A stretch of DNA of 64,000 bases from Oryzias latipes (GCF_002234675.1 NC_019864.2:15641582-15705581), one strand, 5' to 3'. Positions 36,401 through 46,700 are shown, counted from the stretch's first letter. The notes: generated by a model from the sequence alone, not told the origin. Made by a program: numbers and translations.

Positions 36401-37746
36401 TTCTTTCTTAGAGCCAAAAAGAGTTTGTGTCCACAAAGAAATTGAATATCAGGTAAATAAAGAGCTGTCTTTCTTTTAGTTTTCAAACTTTAGAACAAAT
36501 TAACTTTAATTTTAACTAATTTAGTTGAACATGATTCAGTTTAACGTAATTATAAACTCCTATTTTTGTTTTTGTCAGCCTGGGGCATCAGTTCCTGCAC
36601 ATGTATGTCAGAACTGTATCTGCAGCAATGAGGTTGACCCAAAAACTGGTTTGTTCAAAGTGGTGTGCGAATTTATGCTGTGTGACCAAAACTGTGGTGC
36701 GGTAAGAAAAAAAAAATCTATTTAAACATTTTTTTCTTGATAGATTTTGGGGATTTTTCCAGCCTGCTTAATGTGCGTTACTTTCTTTCTTTCTCAGGGA
36801 TTTGAATATGTGGAAACAGATTCTGATGTATGCTGTGGAGAATGTGTACAGAAAGACTGTGTGATCAAAATCAACAGTACCCAACATATCTTGACAGTAA
36901 GTTAATGAAATCCTGTCTTCTCATATTTTATCATCCTTGTGTTATCTGACTTTTGTGTGTTTCGGCACCCCCACATCCCTGCTCTTTAGGAGGGACAAAC
37001 CTGGTCACCACCTGGCAACAAGTGTGAACAATACACCTGTGTCAAGAATGATGACATTTTAACAACAGTCACCTCACACATAATCTGCCCGATGTTCCAA
37101 GAGAGCAACTGCGAACCAGTAAGCCGCACTTTGCAGCACATTAAACTGGATGCTCTATGTGTGGAAGAGTTCAAAGTGATAGGGTGCTTTTATTTTCTTT
37201 CACAGGATTCGATTCAGACAGCAGCAAATGGGTGCTGTAAAATCTGTAAGTGCTGCATTTTTATGTTATTTGTGGAAAAAATGTCAAACTGAAATCAAGC
37301 TAACAAAGCTTTTTTCAAACAAAAAGGTGTGGAGAAAGATAAGGCCTGCAAGGTGGTTTCTATGACAACCCGGGTAACACATAATGGCTGTCAAGCTGAA
37401 GAAGAGGTGGACATGCCATACTGTGAAGGATCATGCAACACATTCACCAAGTAAGAATGATACAATGTCACTGATTCTTTTTAAGTATCAAGCAAATTTC
37501 GATTTTATATTTGATGGAACACCTGCTTTCTTTAGGTATTCTGAAGCTGCTGCTGCTATGCAACACTCTTGTTCTTGCTGTAAGGAGACACGCTTCAGCA
37601 ATCGCACCATTGACCTGCTGTGCCTAACTGGAGAGAAGATCCCGTTCACATACATGCACGTTGAAGAGTGTGGCTGTGGAAAAACGGCCTGCACCAAGCC
37701 TGCAGGACTACCTTCTCGCAGGAAACGAAGCTTCACACTGCAGTGA
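18401..37746 (+). CDS. muc2: gel-forming mucin, MUC2 type, complete
   Basis: This is a secreted, disulfide-polymerised and heavily O-glycosylated mucus protein. The coding exons are 18401-18470, 18635-18890, 18984-19098, 19717-19807, 19886-20016, 20109-20325, 20583-20708, 20798-20912, 21002-21152, 21244-21357, 21439-21508, 21612-21749, 22789-22953, 23040-23134, 23217-23343, 23453-23708, 23843-23895, 23971-24080, 24206-24357, 24474-24612, 24810-24920, 25020-25199, 25425-25664, 25753-25909, 26799-26927, 27021-33377, 33465-33637, 33828-34002, 34096-34343, 34496-34679, 34752-34962, 35064-35239, 35381-35450, 35610-35710, 35801-35832, 35945-36122, 36218-36322, 36412-36452, 36579-36701, 36798-36896, 36990-37118, 37206-37245, 37327-37450 and 37536-37746. 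All phases agree and sum to 12,285 nt (about 4,094 residues). The order is signal peptide, D1-D2-D'-D3, CysD/Thr repeats, D4, VWC, cystine knot. Two CysD modules, the wording of D4 and the basic tail favour MUC2 over MUC5. Confidence 0.92.
18635..20912 (+). other. D1 assembly domain of the first mucin (VWD-C8-TIL)
   Basis: The domain covers coding exons 2-8, about residues 24-374. The VWD part starts [19 protein letters not shown] and contains the CxxC-type motif CGLCGDFNG in exon 4. Exons 5-6 form the C8 module ([20 protein letters not shown], then [18 protein letters not shown]). Exons 7-8 form the TIL module beginning [17 protein letters not shown]. In the family these domains drive N-terminal disulfide assembly in acid secretory compartments. 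Confidence 0.88.
21002..24357 (+). other. D2 and D' domains of the first mucin
   Basis: Exons 9-16 (about residues 374-746) make D2: VWD from [20 protein letters not shown], the GLCGDFN motif in exon 13, C8 in exons 14-15 and a TIL module in exon 16 ([20 protein letters not shown]). Exons 17-19 form D', ending with [18 protein letters not shown]. Intron 12 (21750-22788) is a 1-kb AT-rich intron without recognised content. Confidence 0.85.
24474..26927 (+). other. D3 domain of the first mucin
   Basis: Exons 20-25 read [52 protein letters not shown], the CGLCGNFDG motif, [19 protein letters not shown] and [20 protein letters not shown]. This matches MUC2 D3, the domain that multimerises through intermolecular disulfides. 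Intron 24 (25910-26798) holds the interspersed repeat listed at 26330-26470. Confidence 0.88.
26330..26470 (-). repeat. interspersed fish repeat in mucin intron 24
   Basis: The phrases GTCCAAGGTGTACCGTGCCC and AGCTGGAATAGGCTCCACCA are the reverse complement of phrases in the repeat at about 49170-49385. I recall this family as very abundant in teleosts. It lies in inverse orientation to the other copy and has no coding role. Confidence 0.55.
27476..27781 (+). other. CysD1 (WxxW) module
   Basis: The module begins [13 protein letters not shown], with the signature WSEW, and ends RVCCPVSTC, about 102 residues. The segment [16 protein letters not shown] matches the human MUC2 CysD. Such modules make reversible non-covalent contacts between mucin chains in the family. 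Confidence 0.9.
27782..30109 (+). repeat. Thr-rich tandem repeat block A
   Basis: The block holds about a dozen units of 171 bp, some shortened to 168 bp by loss of one Thr codon. Almost every unit has a GAATTC within its PPEF codons (for example 28121, 28292, 28463, 28634 and 28802). Variants such as VGATTPEM recur at 28681 and 29362, and PEKTTTT at 29162 and 29675. This shows that groups of units were duplicated together. Confidence 0.93.
30110..30415 (+). other. CysD2 (WxxW) module, near-copy of CysD1
   Basis: The module is 306 bp like CysD1 and 2,634 bp downstream of it. By eye about ten bases differ across the module and its flanks, many of them silent; the few protein changes include Ala to Val, Ile to Leu and Thr to Ile. 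The flanking STLTT.EST sequence is copied as well. Confidence 0.9.
30416..33340 (+). repeat. Thr-rich tandem repeat block B with a 678-bp higher-order unit
   Basis: The block holds about fourteen units of 168-171 bp. The stretch starting at 31223 is repeated starting at 31901 (offset 678 bp, 226 residues), including its rare variants ([32 protein letters not shown]). The last units before 33340 are degenerate, with Ile, Lys and Ser replacing the consensus. Confidence 0.92.
34096..35832 (+). other. D4 domain of the first mucin with GDPH site
   Basis: Exons 29-35 read [20 protein letters not shown], then GHCG joined to TCTNN across introns 30-31, a C8 module ([20 protein letters not shown]) and a TIL-like part ending [12 protein letters not shown]. 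The GDPH tetrapeptide is encoded at 34113-34124; in MUC2 and MUC5AC the Asp-Pro bond of this motif can break spontaneously at low pH. Confidence 0.88.
35945..37245 (+). other. VWC modules of the first mucin
   Basis: Exons 36-42 encode Cys-rich VWC-type modules with repeated CxxC and CCxxxxC patterns (for example [41 protein letters not shown] and NGCCKIC). They form the stalk before the cystine knot, as in MUC2. Confidence 0.85.
37327..37746 (+). other. C-terminal cystine knot (CTCK) of the first mucin
   Basis: The last two exons read [45 protein letters not shown] and [12 protein letters not shown]. The CxGxC ring motif appears as CEGSC and the paired CSCC and CGCGK cysteines are present. 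In the family this domain forms the C-terminal dimer in the ER. The chain ends [11 protein letters not shown], a basic tail like that of human MUC2. Confidence 0.92.
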
Positions 37747-38556
37747 CAAAACTATCCATATTCACATTAACAACTAAAATATGTAAATCTTTTTTCTCCT
37801 TCCCGTCTCACAATCACAACTTCTGACATAGTAAATCCAAATGAACTATGTATTGTATTTATCAGCTGATTAAATGAAACTAAGCAACTCAAAAAGGGCG
37901 TCTCTTTCATGTTTTGTAGTCACAACTTATTCTTCAGTGCTTTTACAGAAGGTCAAGAAAACTTTTTTGTACTTCTCTAGAACACACGTGGTGTTGACAG
38001 AACAATGTGCTTTGCTGTGTGTTGTGAAGTTCCATAACTAAGGAAAGGGCTTTTTTATAAATAAAATGGACATTATGTGAACATTATTAGTTTATCTAAT
38101 GCATGATGATGTTTAAATTATATTCATATAGTACATAAAATTTCTGTAGTGTGCTAATTGATAGACAGCAAGTTACTTTATTGCAGTAAAAGGTTTTGGC
38201 TAAAAAAGTTCTCAAAAAATGACTGCACAGATAGCTTTTAAAAGATCCTCTAATCACAATGACATGTACTTTTGTCTTCCACAAACAAACTGGTCAAGTA
38301 ATGGCGGTCACTGAATCTTATGAGTCATTGATGAGTAAGGGAGATCAATTTTGACACATACATGCTGTCTTAATACACAACTGTTTTATCTTCATTTATA
38401 ACAGTATATTTAAAAGAAACTGCATCCATTTTTTGTATTTGGGGTTTTAATTTTACTTATTTGTAAAACAGGTACTACACACAGACTCATTTGCATCCAC
38501 AGAAGAACATAAAACATTTTTAAAAATATTTCCATCGTATCTTCTAAATAAATATC
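37747..38556. other. 3' flank of the first mucin, otherwise empty
   Basis: AT-rich DNA with no coding sequence. It probably includes the 3' untranslated region up to one of the poly(A) signals. Confidence 0.5.
38060..38065 (+). promoter_or_regulatory. candidate poly(A) signal of the first mucin
   Basis: AATAAA lies 314 bp after the stop codon. A weaker ATTAAA lies nearer the stop, at about 37869. Either could end the transcript. Confidence 0.4.
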
Positions 38557-39276
38557 TGTCATGGCTACAGCTGCCCTGCTGCTGCTAATTGTCTGATTTT
38601 CTCCACCTGTGCCTGCTCCTATAAATCACTTCCTCTGCCCTTCTCTCCCTTTCGGATCGTTGCTCTGCAAGCATTCAGTCAACTCACCTGCTCTGTTCTA
38701 ACAGCCAGCTTGTCTACCTGTCTGCTCGCCACTCAGCCTGGCTTCCAGCTAACCTGCTCATCCCATTCTCCAGCCTCTGCTCTCAGCTTCATGCTGCTAC
38801 GGCCGTTGTCTGCGCCTGCTTCCCTGCCACACCATTTTGCCCCAAGCCTCATTAATCCCTGGAGCTCTGCAATTTTGGAACTATTTCCCAGAAAACCTGC
38901 TGGAGATTCTTTGGATTGTGAAATCAAGGGTGCTTGTGACTGAGCCCCAGGCTCCTGAGTTCTACCACGCTACGAGTGTCCTTGTCTTTTCTGACTATTG
39001 TGTCTGGAGTCACACCTCCATCCATTTGCTGTACTGAGGACTTCACTCCGCCCCTCTCTTCTACCTGTGGATCACATTCCTCATTCCAGTAAGCCTGTTT
39101 TTGCTCCGACTAATCAAGGTCATTTCCCGTCACTAACCCTCTCCTTTCTTCTCAGCATCCGTACATTGGCTGTGTTTCTCCGGGGCCTGGGCTCTTTAAG
39201 TTAAAAACTAAATAAATCTGGTGTCTTGCACTCCTGAGTTTGTTCTATTTTTTTTCCCTGGAAACAATTCGTAACA
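38557..39276 (+). mobile_element. possible solo LTR (720 bp)
   Basis: A C/T-rich block that contrasts with its AT-rich surroundings begins TGTCATGG and ends TTCGTAACA, the TG...CA pattern of LTRs. It contains TATAAA at 38620 and AATAAA at 39211. The flanking 5-mers (ATATC and ATAAC) match at only 4 of 5 positions, so the target duplication is unproven. It could instead be another kind of interspersed repeat. Confidence 0.4.
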
Positions 39277-40206
39277 ATAACTGGAGCATATACCAAATGA
39301 AAAAATATAGATGAAAACGCATATTACCGGTTATCTATTTTCTTTTTTTCAGCTCTTTTTATTTAAGAAATCTGTTAATAGTATCTATATAGTTTTTAAA
39401 AGGGATTTTAGCTATTTTCATAGGTGTGACAATATCTTGTTATTTTGTTTAGTTGGTGCTTTGTGAACAATCATTTTCTTAGAGGTTCAGACTTAACTAT
39501 CACTCAAAAAAACAAATGAAAGTATAAAAAAGGGCTGCTAAAAACAAAATAAACAAAATTGGCATTGACCATAGTTTAAACTCAAAAGTTCATATTGGTT
39601 TATCAAGCAAATCCCCTATAAGACAGAAATATTAAGATCTAAAGGTTTATATTAAGATTTGTAAAGTTTCCAACAATTGATATGCAGGGAACAAACAGAT
39701 TTGTTTTTTTAGAAACTGTTTTTTTTAGTCATATAACACCCCAGGAGATACTTATGAAAACTCTTTCATAAACAATTGTTTGACTGGTTGCAACTTTAAA
39801 TTTGTGTTTGCTGATGATTGTTTACTTGCTTATAAAAAAAAATTAAACAAGATGTTTTGCACTTCCCAATCTAGCTATGAACTCCTCCAAGGGCAAACAT
39901 GAGTTTAGATCACATCCACATGCAGGAGCTTGAAAATGGGAAAGCAATATGCATTTCTCGGCAACGGCAAGTTATTTATTCAAGGAGGTGTCTTATCACA
40001 TCAGCATGGCTGCTTTGATTATGATCTTGACTGTAAATCCTTTACCTGTATTGACATAATGCTGTTTACTCAAACTCCTCTTATTGTTAAGCAAATAAAC
40101 TCAGAAAACTGAAAGTAGTCAGCATGTTATGATTTTGCTCCACCGCTACCAGAGAAGCAAAACAAAAGTTTGACCAAAAGAACATTTCTAGCATCACTTA
40201 TGTAAG
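39277..40206. other. AT-rich spacer, nothing recognised
   Basis: Only short frames and A/T runs. No terminal repeats seen. Confidence 0.5.
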
Positions 40207-40949
40207 GGATAGTGGCCGATGAAGTGTGCATTATTAGAAATTATACCATGGTCCGAGTGAATACTCAATTCTGATTGGCCGTAGGGTGTTCATTAAAAAA
40301 GGATGACGCACAGGATGACCACGTGCCTAAAAACGATGCTTGGCGTTGGATTGTTCAGGCTTCCACATCGCGCATTATTTCTGATAATGCATACTTTGGC
40401 AGCCATTAACCCTCTCTTAACGCACGTCGTGGAAGCATAAAGCGTCCTCCACGAAGTGCGTTAATTTCTGATAATGCACACTTCAAAGGCCATTATCCTG
40501 CATTTACCATGGTCACTTACAAAAGAAATAAATATTCAATCCGTTATTAGTAATTTATTCTTGTTATTTTTTCAGTTTAAATCGCTTTTATACAAAAAAC
40601 AGACGATTTGTTACGTGGTGAAGCGCATTGTCATGTTACCGTGGCAACGCGCGACTTCGACTGCAGCGGCAGAGGAAAGCGATATAATGTATATGCTGAT
40701 CATTAGGTTGGGATAAATAAAGCATCAGTTCAGAGAGAAAGTTCACCTCTTACCGCTTGTTTTTGTCCAGATGCTGAAGCCAAAGTCAGGTTTAAAGAAA
40801 CCAGCTCAGTGATATAGAACATTTAAGCTGTTTGATCTGAACTTTTGTTATCTTAGTTTTTTAGGTGTGTATTATCACTGTGGATGATTACTTTTTAATC
40901 CACACCCAGCAGCCAATCAGAATTGAGTATTCACCTGCACCATGGTATA
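40207..40949. mobile_element. foldback/MITE cluster with nested inverted repeats
   Basis: The outer arms 40242-40280 and 40911-40949 are inverted copies differing at 4 of 39 positions (both carry TACCATGG and CTCAATTCTGATTGGC). A second inverted pair, with AAGTGTGCATTAT-type sequence, lies at 40213-40242 and 40462-40495, with a further related piece near 40372. Between them TTAACGCAC...CGTGGA (near 40417) and its inverse (near 40450) form a hairpin. There is no transposase, so this is a non-autonomous element or a nest of them. Confidence 0.65.
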
Positions 40950-41606
40950 AATGTTTGCCAATTACTTTGTCTTCACTAATTTTCTTCTTGTTTTTCATCA
41001 TCCTCCAAATACTCCATGCCGAATGATGCTGTGATATTGGCAGGAATGAGACCATACGGGGGGCTGCACTCCCAGCTTGCAGCCTGGACAGTTGGTTTGT
41101 TATCCTGTGCCCAAAGCAGTTGGTTGCTTGACAAAATTGGCATAAGTGAATCCTCTGAGTAAAGCTATGTTCACACCACCTTCGGCAACACGCGTTCAAG
41201 CAACTACTGTGGAAGAAAATCTCTGTAAACGCATGTATTTACACCTTTTGGGTTTTCCTATTCATAACTCTCACGCAACTCCTATGCAAGTTTCTACAAC
41301 TGCTTTCAGCCATTGAACGTGAGTACGTTAAACCAGGTCAGACTTTGACCTGTCAGGGACTTGAATTTGGTAGTGATGTATGGATAAAGTCTCTTTTCAT
41401 TCACAGAAGTGCCAACCGTTTGATAATTAATCATGAAGAAGAAATTAACAATTGCAGTTTGGAGTGAAACAGGGCACTTGTGGCTTGCCCTGTGTTTTCT
41501 ATATAAAAAGATAAGATGTTTTTCAAACAAAATGTTTTCCATCTGCTCCTGATTCCCCTGATTTGAATAAAGAAATACAAAGAAATACAATTTTTTGCTT
41601 TATATA
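40950..41606. other. AT-rich spacer, nothing recognised
   Basis: Short frames only. It ends in TATA immediately before the gypsy element. Confidence 0.5.
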
Positions 41607-42202
41607 TGTAGTAGAGTGGTAGTTGGCCAGCCAATTCCCTCTGGTTGTTCTATTTGTTATAGTTTTAAAATATTGAAACGGTTTTTTGTGTGTGACTATT
41701 GACTGTTTTTGCAACTTAGCTGTCATGTGCCATTACGTGTTTAGCCAGTAGAGGGCAGTGTCGCGGGAGTCACCGTTGAACATTTATTTTGAAGAAACAC
41801 AAGGCTTCCTGTCTTCCTGTTTTAGCGTTCTGACTCCGTTGTTTTTTCCGCATGAATGAAAAGCTCTTCAAGAAAGAAAGTTATCTGTGATGTTGTAAGA
41901 GAACGAGAGTCGTGGTATTGAGGGCACCATTACACCTGTGTACCGTGTGAGAGGGCGGCGCCATTTTCAGTGTTCCTAAATGTGAAGTACAGCTAAGAAC
42001 TAGTCCACTGCCGTATTTTATTTGTTGCCATTTAAAAGTTTTGTATAAATCTTTTGACAAATCCAGTTGCCACAGAACCACCTGTTTTTTGTGTTGTCTA
42101 GAGAGCAAGTCTGGCATTTTTTATTTTTTTTACAAGAATAAATTGCTGTATAAAACCCCAGTCATTGTGTCCTGTGAGGCAACATCATTTCTCCAGGCTA
42201 CA
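41607..42202 (+). repeat. 5' LTR of the gypsy element
   Basis: 596 bp, beginning TGTAGTAGAG and ending CTACA. It contains TATAAA-type and AATAAA signals near its right end (TACAAGAATAAATTGC). It is repeated at 48032-48627, exactly 6,425 bp downstream. Confidence 0.95.
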
Positions 42203-42208
42203 CAATTT

Positions 42209-42225
42209 TGGTACCAGGAGTGGGG
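42209..42225 (+). promoter_or_regulatory. primer-binding site, tRNA-Leu(UAA)-like
   Basis: TGGTACCAGGAGTGGGG begins 6 nt after the 5' LTR. It is complementary to the 3' end of vertebrate tRNA-Leu(UAA) as I remember it, including the CCA tail. It would prime minus-strand DNA synthesis. Confidence 0.75.
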
Positions 42226-42557
42226 TCACATAAAACAGCAAGTTGTTTTTTCATTTGATTTATATTATTTTTTGCAACAGTGTGGTTACTTTTAGTTTAA
42301 AAATACGGCAGTGGTGAAGATTGCAGGAAATATCTGCAGGACTTGTTGAAAGACTGTGGTGGAAGCGATCACGAGTGCGAGACGTGCTGAGGAGCTCCAG
42401 AGTAACTGCAATCTGCCTGCCTGCAATCAAGATTGCCAGATCTGCAAGAAGTCAACTTTAGCTGTGGTTTGAGTCAAAGACTGTATCCTGAGCACAAGTG
42501 TGGGACTTTTATATATTATACCCTAAAGTGTACTAATTCAAGACTGTTAATTTTATT

Positions 42558-43709
42558 ATGTTGTCTGGGTCAGGAGATGAAGGTTCTTCAAGTAATGGTA
42601 CTGACATGCCAGCTCAGGGTGCAAGTGCACCATTACGGTTCAGTAAGGAGCCCAATAATGAGTTACAAGATCAGCTAGAAGAGCTAGCCAGGTTGAGGGA
42701 TGATCTCATCAGGTTAAATGATGAGACCAGGGCCCAGAGAGATAACAGCAACCATACTCTTGCTCGTTCCTACATCTATGTTCCCAGAGAACGGCAAATT
42801 CAGGTTTTTACTGGAGATCCTGTTAAAGATGGAAGGTTCTTAGAGGAGTTCATTGAAGAGACTGAGAGAGCTCTAAGATCAAGAGAGCAGACACCTGAAG
42901 AGCAGTGTGACTTTATACTCTCCCTTTTACGTGGCCCAGCACTAGAGGAAGTGCGATTATGTATGCAGGGTCACTCGGTTGGGTCCAGGGATGTGTTTGG
43001 CTACTTAAGAAATGCTTTCGGGGAAAAACGTAGCACCACTCAGCTTTTGCAGACGTTTTACAATCGTAAACAAGTAGAAGGAGAGGACCTGCGTGATTAT
43101 TCCCATGCACTTTCACAGATTCTGAACTCTGTAAAGAAGCAGTCACCAAATGTCATACCAGATGAAAAGACCATCCTGAGAGATCAGTTTATTGAAGGTT
43201 TGAGGGAAGCACCTCTCAGACGTGAACTTAGAAAGCTTGTCAGAGAGAAACCACAATCCAATTTGTTAGATGTGAGAAATGAAGCTCTTCTCTGGGAGAT
43301 GGAAGATAACAGATCACATCGCTCAAAAGTTGTAAAAAGCTACCAAGTACAGTCCGAGAGTTCAGACGTCCAGTGTTCTGAAATTAAGACAGCTAGCCAA
43401 GATAACCGTAATGCAGTGTTGGAAGAGGTTCAACGAGTTATTGCCCATCAAGGAGAACAGTTGACTCAGTTAAGCAAAAGCCTGACTGCTCTGGCTACTA
43501 CTGTGAGTGAGATGTGGAGACCCACACTGTCAGCCGGACCCAGAGCACGGCCACAGCCTAGGTTCACCCCGGATGGTCAACCAATTTGCTTTAAGTGCAG
43601 AGGTGCCGGACACATTGCCAGGAAGTGTCCCCAAAACAACCGAGTGTCAGTTGAAACTCCATTGACCCCTCCAACAGCACAGGAAAACTTTCACCCTCGA
43701 TTGTTATGA
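42558..43709 (+). CDS. gag: gypsy Gag polyprotein
   Basis: This structural protein packages the element RNA in cytoplasmic particles. It has 383 residues, with a coiled-coil-like acidic start (ELARLRDDLIRLNDE), a retrotransposon capsid region (about residues 75-250, with VFTGDP and FIEETERAL) and one CCHC zinc knuckle near the C-terminus (CFKCRGAGHIARKC, spacing CX2CX4HX4C). The frame is intact. A 355-bp leader separates it from the 5' LTR. Its TGA overlaps the pol ATG in ATGA at 43706-43709. Confidence 0.92.
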   Translation: MLSGSGDEGSSSNGTDMPAQGASAPLRFSKEPNNELQDQLEELARLRDDLIRLNDETRAQRDNSNHTLARSYIYVPRERQIQVFTGDPVKDGRFLEEFIEETERALRSREQTPEEQCDFILSLLRGPALEEVRLCMQGHSVGSRDVFGYLRNAFGEKRSTTQLLQTFYNRKQVEGEDLRDYSHALSQILNSVKKQSPNVIPDEKTILRDQFIEGLREAPLRRELRKLVREKPQSNLLDVRNEALLWEMEDNRSHRSKVVKSYQVQSESSDVQCSEIKTASQDNRNAVLEEVQRVIAHQGEQLTQLSKSLTALATTVSEMWRPTLSAGPRARPQPRFTPDGQPICFKCRGAGHIARKCPQNNRVSVETPLTPPTAQENFHPRLL

Positions 43710-46700
43710 GCCAGACAATTCGGGGGCAAGCAGTTGGCTCTTCAGGAGAAGTCTTTGACAGACAAGCAGTCTTGGAGCGAGCAGTAGGAAAATGCAAGAC
43801 AGTGGAGATAAAACTGCAAGGTGTTGGAGCCACTTGTCTTCTTGACACTGGTAGTCAAGTTAGTACAATTTCCGAAAGTTTTTTCAACAAACACTGGTCT
43901 GGGAAAGATTCAAGGGTGCACCCTGCTTTTGAGTGGCTAAAAATCACAGCCGCTAATGGACTGAACATACCCTACATTGGCTATGTGGAACTGGAAGTTG
44001 AGACCATGGGGATCACTATCCCAGAAAGGGGTTTCCTCATTGTAAGAGATTTAGAAAATTCTCCTTCTGTTCCTTGTCTCTTAGGCATGAATGTTATCAG
44101 CAAGTGCAGAGAACTTGTTCACAGTCAGTTTGATACCACTCTGGAGAAGGGGTTAGAGTCAAGTTGGAGGGAAATTTTTCAAAGAGTGCAGACTGCTAGT
44201 GTAGTGACTCGAACCACATTTGCTAGAGTTGCTAGTAAATCTCCATGTCGCATTCCAGCGTTGGCTGCTGCTACTGTCATGTGTAAAGGGCTTAGAACTG
44301 TTTGTGAAAATGGGCCCAAAATGCTGTTAGAGCCAACCACTGTGCCCTTACCTGGAGGTTTGGTTGTTGTACCAACTCTGGTAGGATCTGAGAAGCACCT
44401 TTTTCCCGTTCAAGTCATGAATTTGTCAGATGAGGATATTTGGTTAAATTCCAAGACAAGGCTAGGAGTTTTGATGCCAGTTGACAGTGTCAAAAGTGAT
44501 GAGATCTGTGAAGTCCAGTTTAAGCGGATTGCCACAGATGTGGATGAAGTAAGCATTAGCAAACCTACCGATTCACCTGCAGATGTCCAGTCTGTGTTAG
44601 ATGAGCTTAATGTTGACTGTACACCAGAACAGAAAGCTAAACTTGATTTTCTGTTAAACAAATTCTCTTTTGTGTTTGCAACAGAAGATGAGGATCTGGG
44701 TTATGCAGACAAAGTGCAACATGAAATCCACTTAACTGATGACATGCCTGTGACACAGCCATACAGACGGATCCCTCCCACTCAGTACAGTGAAGTAAGG
44801 GATCACATTGGTAAACTTTTGAAGAAAGGGGTAATACAAGAAAGTTCCAGCTCATATGCCTCACCAATTGTGTTGGTTAGAAAAACAGATGGTAGTCTGA
44901 GACTCTGTGTTGACTACAGGAAATTAAATTCAAAGACCAAGCGAGATGCGTTTCCGCTTCCAAGGATTGACGAGAGTTTTGATGCTCTAAGAGGTGCAAA
45001 GTTCTTCTCTACCATTGATCTTGCCAGTGGGTACCATCGGGTAGCCATGCATGAAAGAGACAGGCCAAAAACTGCGTTCACTACACCATTCGGTCTCTAT
45101 GAATATGTGAGAATGCCTTTCGGTGTCTGTAATGGACCAGCCACATTTCAGAGACTTATGCAGGCTACCATGAATGATCTAATTTTTCAGATCCTACTGG
45201 TTTATCTTGATATTTTGTTTTTTTCAGAGACATTCGATCAGCACTTGGAAAGACTTGAGGCTGTTCTTAAGAGGTTAGCTGAGACTGGTTTAAAAGTGAA
45301 GCTCCAAAAATGTGCGTTTTTGCAGCGCTCTGTGAAGTTTCTTGGTCATCAGGTCTCAGCAGAGGGAGTGGGCACGGATCCGTCCAAAGTTTCAGCTGTT
45401 AAGGATTGGAAGGTGCCGACCACGGTGAAGGAGCTACAGTCCTTTCTGGGATTTTGTAGTTATTACCGGAAGTTTATTAAAGGGTTCTCTCAGATTGCTG
45501 GGCCACTGCATGATGTAGTGCACAAGTGTTCAAAGACAAAGTTGGGGAAGTTGAGAGATTTGTGGACTCCTGAGTGTATCTCAGCTTTTGAACTGTTGAA
45601 GGAAACACTGACCTCTGCACCCATTTTGGGATTTGCCGATTTCACACAGCCTTTCATGGTTGAGACAGATGCAAGTCTGCATGGGCTGGGTGCTGTTCTG
45701 TCTCAACAGCAAGGAGACACCAGAAGGGTCATTGCTTATGCTAGTCGTAGGTTACGTCCAGCAGAGAGAAACGACCGTAACTACAGCGCAATGAAGCTCG
45801 AGTTGCTAGCCCTGAAATGGGCTGTTGCAGAAAAATTCAGAAGCTACTTACTTGGTTCCAAGTTTGTTGTGCTGACTGACAATAACCCATTATGTCATCT
45901 CAAAACTGCGAAGTTGGGTGCAATAGAGCAGAGGTGGATGGCCCAACTGTCAATATTTGACTTTGAGGTTAAATATCGCCCTGGATGTTGTAATGCAGCA
46001 GCAGATGCTCTTTCAAGACAAGAGTTTGCAGGGGAGTCTGAAACAGATCCTGATTCCGACCTGGATGATTGTATTCCTCTGTGTAACCTGATCAGGGGAG
46101 GGTCACCACTAGAATTGGATGTGGTTGAAAAAGGTCTTGAGTGTTGCAGAATAAGGCAAATCCGTGCAATGGAGCTCGGGACTGGTGGAACAAAAGAACA
46201 AGGCAACACTCCCACATTACCAGGTTATACCAGAGCTCAGTTAATGGAGTTTCAGAGAAATGACCTCACCCTCCAGGAGTTCAAAGTCTTTTGGGATAAA
46301 AAACGGAAACCAACACCAAAAGAGAGGGCAGGACTGTCAAAACCTGTAAAAAGGTTGTTGAAACAATGGAGTTTCATTCAGCAGCGAGAAGGCCTGTTCT
46401 ACAGGGTAGTGTCAGAGCCTTGCCATGGAGAAGTATGGCAGTTGCTCCTCCCTTCTTGTCTCAAGGACCAGGTTCTTGAGAGTGTTCATAATAATATGGG
46501 CCATCAAGGTAGAGAACGGACTGTCAAACTGTTAAAGGACAGATGTTTCTGGGTTGGCCTCTATGAAGATGTGGATAAATGGATCAGTAACTGTGAAAGA
46601 TGTCTTTTGTCAAAAATGCCCCAGCCAAAGATCAATGCACCAGTACAGGCATTCATGGCATCTCGACCGTTGGAGGTGATTGCTGTTGATTTCACCGTCT

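Noticed and set aside
18401..37746. MUC5-type assignment for the complete mucin
   Set aside because: MUC5 genes usually have more CysD modules, and the D4 sequence and the basic tail resemble MUC2; a formal tree could still change this.
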